Shown: one piece after another, positions 23,768-29,769 of the stretch
How the letters are laid out: every line of letters begins with the position of its first letter
Numbering within the stretch: position 1 is the stretch's first letter
Source: Rikenellaceae bacterium
Lineage (GTDB): Bacteria; Bacteroidota; Bacteroidia; Bacteroidales; UBA932
Direction of reading: 5' to 3'
NCBI GenBank assembly: GCA_900769145.1
Contig: CAAGFN010000078.1
Location: 1-29,769, forward strand
Length of the DNA stretch: 29,769 nucleotides
Made by a program: the position numbers and the translations under genes
Notes under the pieces: generated by a model
Told to the model about the DNA's origin: nothing
What the model saw: the letters and a program-made list of their open reading frames with translations, nothing else
The model's database searches: none

Positions 23768-25957
23768 ATGGACGTAAGGAAGACCAATGGCTCTATAGAA
23801 GAGTTTGACAAGGATAAACTGATGCGTGGTATCCGCGAAGCCTACAAGACTGCCGGCGAGAAATGCCCGGAGGAGGTTGTTGTTTCCGTAGTGGACAACC
23901 TCTACATCTATGACAAGATTTCCAGCCGCGAAATCAGGCGTCAGGTCGTGGAGTCCCTGATGTCCATAAACAAGAAGGTCGCCCTCGCATATATCGAGAA
24001 ATTCGACCAGGGCCTGGACCTCCGCAAAAAGAGGGACTTCATCCGTGACTATATCAAGGCATCGAACGCCGCAACAGGCTCCAAGTTCGACGCCAATGCC
24101 AATGTCACCCGCAAGAATATCGTGACACTCGGCCAGGAACTCTACAAGGAGAACAACATCAAGCAGAACCGCTACATCATGAAGGACAAAATCAAGGCGA
24201 TGTACGGTAGGAAGCTTGCCGACCAGTATATTGAGGATCTTGAGAGCCACGTTCTCTACAAGCACGACGAGAGCGGCACTCCGGGTTATCCTTACTGTGT
24301 TGCCATCACCATGTATCCGTTCCTCGAGAGCGGCCTCAGGGAGCTCGGCGGCGTGTCCATTGCGCCTACCGACCTCAAGTCTTTCTGCGGAGAGTTCATC
24401 AACCTCGTGTATTCCGTATCATCCCAGTTCATGGGTGCCGTGGCTACACCTGAGTTCCTGATGTACTTCGACTACTTCATCAGGAAGGACTACGGAGACG
24501 ACTATCTCGACCGTCTCGACGAGGTGGTGGAGAACAATCTCAAGAAGCGTACTCTCATCAAGGTCATTGACAATTATTTCCAGCAGGTGGTCCACTCCAT
24601 GAACATGCCTGCCGGCAACAGGGGATACCAGACCGTGTTCTGGAACATAGGCTACTTCGACGAGCCTTATTTCCGCGGCGTATTCGGCGAATTCACCTTC
24701 CCGGACGGCTCCAAGCCTAAGTGGGAGACCCTCTCCTGGCTCCAGAAGCATTTCATGAACTGGTTCAATGAGGAAAGAAACAACTACATCCTCACCTTCC
24801 CGGTGGAGACAATGGCTCTTCTCACCGATGGCGGGGACGACTTCGCCGACCAGGATTACGCTGACTTTACGGCTGAGATGTGGGCCAAGGGACACAGCTT
24901 CTTCTGCTATCTTTCCAACAGCCCGGACAGCCTTTCAAGCTGCTGCCGTCTGCGCAACTCCCTGACAGACCTCGATACTACGGATGCCGACCACAACCAT
25001 ACTACCCACCAGTACTCAATGGGTACTGCGTCAGTGGCTACCGGTTCCAAGTCCGTGATGACAATAAACCTGAACCGTATCATCCAGATTGCCGCCAGGA
25101 AGTACTTCAAGGAGGCTCTCAATGTGGAACTCCCTGCCGGTCAGCCGGTTCCGTCAGACCTCAAATATGACAAGGCTGAGCTCTACAAGGTCATTGACGA
25201 GGAAATCAGCGAGATGACCCAGAAGGTTCACAAGTACCAGAATGCCTTCAACGAGATTATCAAGGACTTCCTTGCTGCAGATATGCTCGACGTTTACAAG
25301 GCCGGCTTCATTGATATGCGCAAGCAGTATCTCACAGTCGGCGTGAACGGTCTTACAGACGCTGCCGAGTTCCTTGGCCTCACCATTTCTCCTAACGATG
25401 AGTACAAGGAGTTCGTGAACACGATTCTCGAGACCATCAATGTGGCCAACCGCAAGGACAGGACCAAGGATGCGATGTTCAATACCGAGTTCGTTCCTGG
25501 CGAGAACCTCTCCGGAAAGAACTACAAGTGGGATGCAAAGGACGGCTTCTTCGTGTCGCCTAAGCACAATATGTACAGCTCCTACTTCTACAATCCTGAG
25601 GATGAGTCACTTTCAATGATTGACAAGTTCAAGATGCACGGAGAGGACTATGTGAAGTATCTCGATGGCGGCTCTGCCCTTCACATGAACATTGCCGAGC
25701 ACCTTACCAAGGACCAGTACCGTCAGCTTCTCAAGGTTGCGGCCCATTACGGAACCAACTATTTCACATTCAACTGCCGTAACACTGTCTGCAACGAGTG
25801 CGGTTACATCAGCAAGGATACCCTCCACGAATGTCCGAAATGCGGCAGCAAGAATCTGGACTACCTGACCAGGGTGATTGGATACCTGAAGCGCGTTTCC
25901 TCATTCTCCGAAATGCGCCAGGAGGAGGCAGAACACAGGTTCTACGTGGCAGAATAG
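23768..25957 (+). CDS. nrdD: Anaerobic ribonucleoside-triphosphate reductase (class III)
   Basis: NrdD reduces ribonucleoside triphosphates to deoxy forms using a glycyl radical and works only without oxygen. The N-terminal ATP-cone (about 1-90, beginning VRKTNGSIEEFDKDKL) is the allosteric site for overall activity. The catalytic core includes SSCCRLRN and the C-terminal zinc site with Cys675, Cys678, Cys689 and Cys692. The glycyl-radical motif RVIGYL places the radical on Gly705 of 729, near the C-terminus as usual. The length is normal for the family. A strong promoter precedes it, and nrdG, its activase, follows after 21 bp. Confidence 0.97.
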   Translation: MDVRKTNGSIEEFDKDKLMRGIREAYKTAGEKCPEEVVVSVVDNLYIYDKISSREIRRQVVESLMSINKKVALAYIEKFDQGLDLRKKRDFIRDYIKASNAATGSKFDANANVTRKNIVTLGQELYKENNIKQNRYIMKDKIKAMYGRKLADQYIEDLESHVLYKHDESGTPGYPYCVAITMYPFLESGLRELGGVSIAPTDLKSFCGEFINLVYSVSSQFMGAVATPEFLMYFDYFIRKDYGDDYLDRLDEVVENNLKKRTLIKVIDNYFQQVVHSMNMPAGNRGYQTVFWNIGYFDEPYFRGVFGEFTFPDGSKPKWETLSWLQKHFMNWFNEERNNYILTFPVETMALLTDGGDDFADQDYADFTAEMWAKGHSFFCYLSNSPDSLSSCCRLRNSLTDLDTTDADHNHTTHQYSMGTASVATGSKSVMTINLNRIIQIAARKYFKEALNVELPAGQPVPSDLKYDKAELYKVIDEEISEMTQKVHKYQNAFNEIIKDFLAADMLDVYKAGFIDMRKQYLTVGVNGLTDAAEFLGLTISPNDEYKEFVNTILETINVANRKDRTKDAMFNTEFVPGENLSGKNYKWDAKDGFFVSPKHNMYSSYFYNPEDESLSMIDKFKMHGEDYVKYLDGGSALHMNIAEHLTKDQYRQLLKVAAHYGTNYFTFNCRNTVCNECGYISKDTLHECPKCGSKNLDYLTRVIGYLKRVSSFSEMRQEEAEHRFYVAE

Positions 25958-25978
25958 CATACCTCGTTAGCGTACATT

Positions 25979-26476
25979 ATGATTAAATACGTACCTGAAA
26001 TGACCAATGTGGTCCTTGAGGAAATTCCCGACAGGCTCACATTGGCCATTGATATATCGAACTGCACCGGCCTCTGCGAGGGCTGCCATTCTCCTTTCCT
26101 GAGACGCAACGTGGGTGTGGAACTTACGACGGAAGCCATTGACTCCCTCATTGCCGACAATTTCGGCATAAACTGTTTCCTTTTCCTGGGCGAGGGCAAT
26201 GACCACGAGGCCCTGATGTCCGTGGCAGCCTATGTCCGCCGGGCTTATCCGTCATTGGCCCTGGGCATTTATTCCGGCCGTGAGAGTGTTGAGGAGGATG
26301 TCTGGGACCTGTTCGACTATGTGAAAACAGGCCCTTTCCGCCCTTCCTGCGGCCCGCTGAACAAGACCACTACCAACCAGCGCCTATATCACGTCACTCA
26401 CAATCCAGACGGCACCCGCACCGTGGACGACATCACCTCCCGCTTCTGGCACAGGGGGATTGAGGCTTCCAAGTGA
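25979..26476 (+). CDS. nrdG: Anaerobic ribonucleotide reductase-activating protein
   Basis: NrdG is a radical SAM enzyme of 165 residues that generates the glycyl radical on NrdD. The cluster motif CTGLCEGC (Cys29, Cys33, Cys36; spacing CX3CX2C) binds the [4Fe-4S] cluster and SAM. LFLGEGNDHEAL is the following glycine-rich SAM-contact segment, where many family members have a GGEP-like sequence, and KTGPF is a familiar later motif. The size is normal for this short radical-SAM type. It is separated from nrdD by 21 bp and is the last gene of the unit. A palindromic repeat element starts 21 bp after the stop. Confidence 0.95.
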   Translation: MIKYVPEMTNVVLEEIPDRLTLAIDISNCTGLCEGCHSPFLRRNVGVELTTEAIDSLIADNFGINCFLFLGEGNDHEALMSVAAYVRRAYPSLALGIYSGRESVEEDVWDLFDYVKTGPFRPSCGPLNKTTTNQRLYHVTHNPDGTRTVDDITSRFWHRGIEASK

Positions 26477-26520
26477 AGCACGTGTGCAAGCCCTCGGGGC
26501 TGACCCAAAAGCCCATTAAT

Positions 26521-26556
26521 TGTCATCTCGACCGAGCGAAACGAGTGGAGAGATCT
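26521..26556 (+). repeat. Dispersed repeat copy, left half of the palindrome
   Basis: The copy begins TGTCATCTCGACCGAGCG and ends GTGGAGAGATCT (36 bp). Its head and tail match those of the minus-strand copy at 4141-4177, more than 22 kb away. Confidence 0.65.
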
Positions 26557-26577
26557 ATATAACAGATTGATTATCAA

Positions 26578-26620
26578 TAGATATCTCGACTATGCACTTC
26601 GTGCTCCGCTCGATATGACA
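26578..26620 (-). repeat. Dispersed repeat copy, right half of the palindrome
   Basis: On the minus strand it begins TGTCATATCGAGCGGAGC and ends GTCGAGATATCTAT. The middle contains the small hairpin GCAC-GAA-GTGC. It mirrors the left copy and abuts the right 16-bp inverted repeat. Confidence 0.6.
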
Positions 26621-26638
26621 GGCTTTTGGGTCAGCCTC

Positions 26639-28096
26639 CTACTCCCTACGAAAAATCTTATATCCCGTCATTGCAATGAAAATGCTCATCAGCGGGCTGA
26701 TGATATTGAAGAAGCAGAACGGGAGATAAGTGATGGTGGATACGCTCAGGATAGTCGCCTGGGTCATTCCGCAGCTGCTCCACGGGAAGAGAGGCGAGGT
26801 CACGGTCGATGAGTCTTCCACGGCCCGGCTCAGAAGCCGGCTCTCATAACCACGTTTCGCATAAATGTCCTTGTAGATATCCGAGGTCAGGATGATTGAC
26901 AGGTACTGGTCGGAAATCAGGCCGTTCAATGCCACGCCGGTCGTGACTGTTGAACCTACCAGGCCGACCCTGCTCTTTGTCATTGGCAGGAGGAGGGAAG
27001 CCAGATGGTGAAGCATTCCGCTGGCCTTCATGCAGCCTCCGAAACACATTGCGCAGATGATGAGGTAAACGGTATTCAGCATTCCGACCATTCCCCTTGA
27101 CGAAACCAGAGTGTCCACCTCCGGGACTCCGGTATTGACTGATACTGAGTCATATATGGTCTTCACGACGCCTGTGAACATTGTCCCGGCATTGCCCTGG
27201 CCGCTCACTCCGAGTGCATTGAGAGTATTCTCGCCGATTTCGCTGATGATGTGCGGCTGGAGTATCAATGCGCAGACTGTGGCAATGAGAATGGACAGTC
27301 CCAGCACCGTAAGAGCCGGCATTCTCCGGGCTATCATTATTCCCGTCAATATCGGCACCGCCAATGTCCAGAGCGAAATGTTGAATTTCGAGGCCAATGT
27401 CTCCGTATAGACTGATATCTGTGCAGGCGCACCGCCGGTATGCATGAATCCCAGCACCAGGAATATCACCAATGTTATCACGAATGAAGGTACTGTGGTG
27501 AACATCAGGTACTTGATATGCTGGAAGAGGGGAGTCCCGGCAATGGAGGAAGCCATCACGGTAGTGTCCGAGAGCGGGGAAATCTTGTCCCCGAAATAGG
27601 CCCCGGAGATGATGGCTCCGGCTATCATTCCCTCGCTGAATCCCAATGCCTTGCCGATGCCGAGCAATGCCACACCAATCGTGGCGATTGTGGTCCAGGA
27701 ACTGCCTATCATCACGGATACGAGGGCGCAGATGAGACAGGCTGTGACAAGGAATATCTTGGGCGAGATGATTTTCACTCCGTAATAAATCAATGACGGC
27801 ACGGTCCCGCTCATTGTCCAGGTTCCCGATATGCCTCCGATGAGGAAGAGAATGACAATGGCGGTGGTAACGTCACCTATGTTGCTCCTGATGGCCGCCT
27901 CGAAGTCCTTCCACGGCTTCTTGAACAGCCACATCGCCAGCCATACGCAGACTCCTGCCGAGAACAGCAGTGCCACCTGGCTGGCCCCGAGTATGGAGTC
28001 GCTGCCGAATATGCTGATATTCAGGGCGAGCAGTATTATCAGAATGACAAAAGGTATGAGGGATATGGATGTCCTTATTATTGAAGCTCGTTTCAT
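26639..28096 (-). CDS. nhaC: Na+/H+ antiporter, NhaC family
   Basis: The product is an inner-membrane protein of 485 residues with about eleven to twelve hydrophobic segments. The family signature GAYFGDKISPLSDTTVMAS lies near residue 165, with GSSWTTIATIGVALLGIG before it and the polar segment LSRAVEDSSTVTSPLFPWSSCG in the second half. NhaC antiporters exchange sodium for protons, and some homologues carry organic acids with sodium, so ion homeostasis is the safest role. The gene starts 9 bp after lysC ends, so the two probably share a transcript. Its stop codon lies 2 bp from the palindromic element. No separate promoter was seen in the 9-bp gap. Confidence 0.9.
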   Translation of the reverse strand: MKRASIIRTSISLIPFVILIILLALNISIFGSDSILGASQVALLFSAGVCVWLAMWLFKKPWKDFEAAIRSNIGDVTTAIVILFLIGGISGTWTMSGTVPSLIYYGVKIISPKIFLVTACLICALVSVMIGSSWTTIATIGVALLGIGKALGFSEGMIAGAIISGAYFGDKISPLSDTTVMASSIAGTPLFQHIKYLMFTTVPSFVITLVIFLVLGFMHTGGAPAQISVYTETLASKFNISLWTLAVPILTGIMIARRMPALTVLGLSILIATVCALILQPHIISEIGENTLNALGVSGQGNAGTMFTGVVKTIYDSVSVNTGVPEVDTLVSSRGMVGMLNTVYLIICAMCFGGCMKASGMLHHLASLLLPMTKSRVGLVGSTVTTGVALNGLISDQYLSIILTSDIYKDIYAKRGYESRLLSRAVEDSSTVTSPLFPWSSCGMTQATILSVSTITYLPFCFFNIISPLMSIFIAMTGYKIFRRE

Positions 28097-28105
28097 CCTT
28101 CTTCC

Positions 28106-29464
28106 CTAACCGAAAATGTTCTTGTGAATCAATGAAACCACGGCGTCAAGCGCATCCCTGTCCACCACGAAACTGATATTGACGTATGATGCGCCCTGTG
28201 AAATCATATAGATCTTGTAATCCTTCAGCGGAGCGAATGTCTTCTCGAGGATGCCGTTTACATTGTCCAGATTCTTTCCGATGACGCTGACCTGGGCCTT
28301 GTTGCTGTCCACAACGACCTCCGCAAATGTGGAGAGTTCCTCTACTACCTTGTCAATGTTCTGGGATCCCGCATCCACGGTCACGGAGATGGTGGCCTCG
28401 GACGTACTGATGAGATCGACGGAAACATTGTTCCGGCTGAAAATCTCGAACACGTGCATGAGGAAGCCGGCGACATTGATCATCTTGGTGGAGAAGATAT
28501 TGATTACCAATATGTTGCTCTTGCTGGAAACCGACTTTACGCCGTCCTCGATGAAGCCGTTCTGGAGGATTGCGGTACCTTTCCCGGAAGGGTTCATGGA
28601 GTTCAGCACGTAAATCGGAATGTTCTTCTTTACGGCCGGCTCAATGGTCATTGGATGGAGTACCTTGGCTCCGAAATGGGCCATCTCCGCAGCCTCCTCG
28701 AACGATATCTTGTCGAGGCTGACAGTGTTCTCCACTTTGCGCGGATCGGCTGTCTTCACACCGTCCACGTCGGTCCAGATTTCAATCACCTCCGCATCCA
28801 CGGACATTCCGATGAGTGATGCGGTGTAGTCTGAGCCTCCGCGGCCAAGCACTGTAGGTTCACCTTCTGCAGTGGCGGAAACGAAACCCTGTGTGATGAC
28901 TGCATCCATATCCTCAGAGTAAGCCTCCTTGACCTCACGGCTGACGCAATTGATGATGTCATCGGTCTGGGGCTCGCCCTTGAGGAAATTGTTGTCCGTG
29001 ATAATCATCTTCCTGGAGTCCATCAGGCGGGTCCTGATGCCCCTGGCATTCATTGCGCAGTAGATGATATTGGAAGAGAGATATTCTCCGTTGCCGATGA
29101 TGACGGCCTTGCTTCTGTCGGAAAGTTCCCCGAGTGCGCATACCGCATTGACGAAATACACGAGATTGTCGCAGAGCGTATTGACCCTTGAGCATGCATC
29201 CGCAAGGATTTCCGCATTGTCAGGAATGAGTTCGGCGGCGAGTTTAAGATGGCGCTCCCGAAGCTGTTTGAGGAGTTCGCCAGCCTCTTTGCTGTCCTTC
29301 TCCCTGGCCTTGTCAGCAATCTTGTAAAGCAGGTCGGTGACCTTGGACAATGCCGAAACGACAACAACAGGTCTTTGTGTCAGTTTTCCCCTGACGATTT
29401 CAATGGTGCGGGAGATGGCTGCACAGTCTGCCACAGATGTCCCGCCGAATTTCATTACTATCAT
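28106..29464 (-). CDS. lysC: Aspartate kinase, monofunctional
   Basis: The enzyme phosphorylates aspartate, the first step towards lysine, threonine, methionine and diaminopimelate for peptidoglycan. The kinase domain begins MKFGGTSVAD, and VLGRGGSDYTASL is the substrate and phosphate-binding region near the middle, followed by IEIWTDVDGVKTADPR. Two C-terminal ACT domains follow, from about ILVINIFSTKMINVAGFLM and VSVIGKNLDNVNGILE, resembling lysine-sensitive aspartokinase III. No homoserine dehydrogenase domain is fused. The product has 452 residues if read from MIVMKFGG; an ATG three codons downstream is also possible. It is the promoter-proximal gene of a lysC-nhaC pair. Confidence 0.95.
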   Translation of the reverse strand: MIVMKFGGTSVADCAAISRTIEIVRGKLTQRPVVVVSALSKVTDLLYKIADKAREKDSKEAGELLKQLRERHLKLAAELIPDNAEILADACSRVNTLCDNLVYFVNAVCALGELSDRSKAVIIGNGEYLSSNIIYCAMNARGIRTRLMDSRKMIITDNNFLKGEPQTDDIINCVSREVKEAYSEDMDAVITQGFVSATAEGEPTVLGRGGSDYTASLIGMSVDAEVIEIWTDVDGVKTADPRKVENTVSLDKISFEEAAEMAHFGAKVLHPMTIEPAVKKNIPIYVLNSMNPSGKGTAILQNGFIEDGVKSVSSKSNILVINIFSTKMINVAGFLMHVFEIFSRNNVSVDLISTSEATISVTVDAGSQNIDKVVEELSTFAEVVVDSNKAQVSVIGKNLDNVNGILEKTFAPLKDYKIYMISQGASYVNISFVVDRDALDAVVSLIHKNIFG

Positions 29465-29493
29465 AGTTCGTATGTATATTTCTTGACAACCTG

Positions 29494-29501
29494 CAAATAT
29501 A
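29494..29501 (-). promoter_or_regulatory. -7 promoter box for lysC-nhaC
   Basis: On the minus strand the box reads TATATTTG, an exact TAnnTTTG match 29 bp upstream of the lysC ATG. No TTTG-like -33 is seen at 19-21 bp; instead two copies of TTTTCCGTAT-like sequence lie upstream. The expected leader is about 23 nt. Confidence 0.55.
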
Positions 29502-29581
29502 CGGAAAAAATACGGAAAATTTATTTCTGTCCCGGATTCGTTGCCGAGTCATACTCGCAGGGCTATTTATGCTGAACTATG

Positions 29582-29769
29582 TTACGTCAGGATTCTTCTA
29601 AGTTCGTCTTCGGTGAGACCGGTGGCCTGGAGGATAAGCTCAAAAGACATGCCCATCGCCTTAAGGTTCGTAGCTGTCCTGGCAAGACCTTCAGCAAGTC
29701 CTTCTTCTCGCCCTTCATTGTAGCAGATGCTCTTCTCGTATTCGATATCCTGTTCGTTCTTCATATCCT
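29582..29769 (-). CDS. C-terminal end of an Rpn/PD-(D/E)XK transposase-like protein (partial)
   Basis: Only the last 62 or so codons are in the window; the frame continues past the right edge, so the ATG at 29764 is probably internal. The segment has the tail I associate with the Rpn (recombination-promoting nuclease, YhgA-like) family: an acidic-basic helix (DIEYEKSICYNEGREEGLAEG), the EGLAEGLA repeat, then a short helical end (MSFELILQATGLTEDELRRIL). The nuclease domain itself is out of view, so function and intactness cannot be judged. The 117 bp between it and lysC hold the lysC promoter and nothing else that I recognise. Confidence 0.6.
   Translation of the reverse strand, partial: DMKNEQDIEYEKSICYNEGREEGLAEGLARTATNLKAMGMSFELILQATGLTEDELRRILT

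Larger units (their letters stand above)
26498..26636. mobile_element. MITE-like palindromic element between nrdG and nhaC
   Basis: The element is a 139-bp segment bounded by a perfect 16-bp inverted repeat, GGCTGACCCAAAAGCC (26498-26513) and its complement (26621-26636). Inside lie two inward-facing copies of a TGTCAT...GAGATCT-like repeat (26521-26556 and about 26578-26620) joined by an AT-rich centre with TTGATTATCAA. It has no coding capacity and I see no target-site duplication. It fills the convergent junction and ends 2 bp before the nhaC stop, so it may also act as a transcription end for both genes. Mobility is inferred from the repeat structure only. Confidence 0.5.

Noticed and set aside
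1..29769. CRISPR array, tRNA or rRNA genes
   Set aside because: I found no regularly spaced direct repeats and no tRNA or rRNA signature in any intergenic gap; the longest gap between called genes is about 220 bp.

Overview
The window looks like a chromosomal segment of a strictly anaerobic Bacteroidota member, most likely of the order Bacteroidales. Four things support this. Several genes are preceded by the Bacteroides-type sigma-ABfr promoter (TTTG, about 19-20 bp, TAnnTTTG). The omega subunit is of the Bacteroidetes type. The clusters nadK-uppS-bamA-ompH and bamD-rpoZ-recN are typical of the phylum. The metabolism is oxygen-sensitive (class III ribonucleotide reductase NrdD/NrdG and a 2-oxoacid:ferredoxin oxidoreductase). 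I see no rRNA, tRNA, CRISPR array, phage or intact insertion sequence. The species cannot be named from this sequence alone.

Layout, left to right. (1) 1-4142, plus strand: trxB, bamD, rpoZ and recN form one tight operon behind a promoter at 169-200. (2) 4143-8579, minus strand: pdxJ, then a membrane-anchored OmpH/Skp-like protein, a family-4 glycosyltransferase and a LysM/periplasmic-binding-fold protein, the last three being an envelope operon with its own promoter. (3) 8599-13467, plus strand: a divergent promoter pair separates pdxJ from nadK-uppS-bamA-ompH, which ends at a strong intrinsic terminator. (4) 13568-17936: korA-korB-gdhA, three enzymes meeting at 2-oxoglutarate, closed by a terminator. 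(5) 17947-23549: a probable five-gene import operon (DASS/SLC13 carrier, outer-membrane porin, apt, DUF5020/Tsx-like outer-membrane protein, NCS2 purine permease) behind a near-perfect promoter. (6) 23659-26476: nrdD-nrdG behind a second near-perfect promoter. (7) 26477-26638: a palindromic repeat element. (8) 26639-29464, minus strand: lysC-nhaC. (9) At the right edge, the 3' end of an Rpn/PD-(D/E)XK transposase-like gene.

How the genes work together. Envelope building is the dominant theme: BamA, BamD, two OmpH/Skp proteins, UppS, a glycosyltransferase and a LysM protein. The second theme is 2-oxoglutarate and nitrogen metabolism: GDH, whose coenzyme-site residues resemble the NAD-specific Clostridium symbiosum enzyme, is next to KorAB. 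The third is TonB-independent import: each inner-membrane permease in region 5 sits with an outer-membrane channel candidate, and apt sits inside the purine half.

The least-explained structures are non-coding. A dispersed repeat of about 36-43 bp (TGTCAT...GAGATCT-like) occurs three times at the two convergent gene junctions, once as a palindromic pair inside perfect 16-bp inverted repeats. A bulged 58-nt hairpin lies between the import operon and the nrdD promoter.
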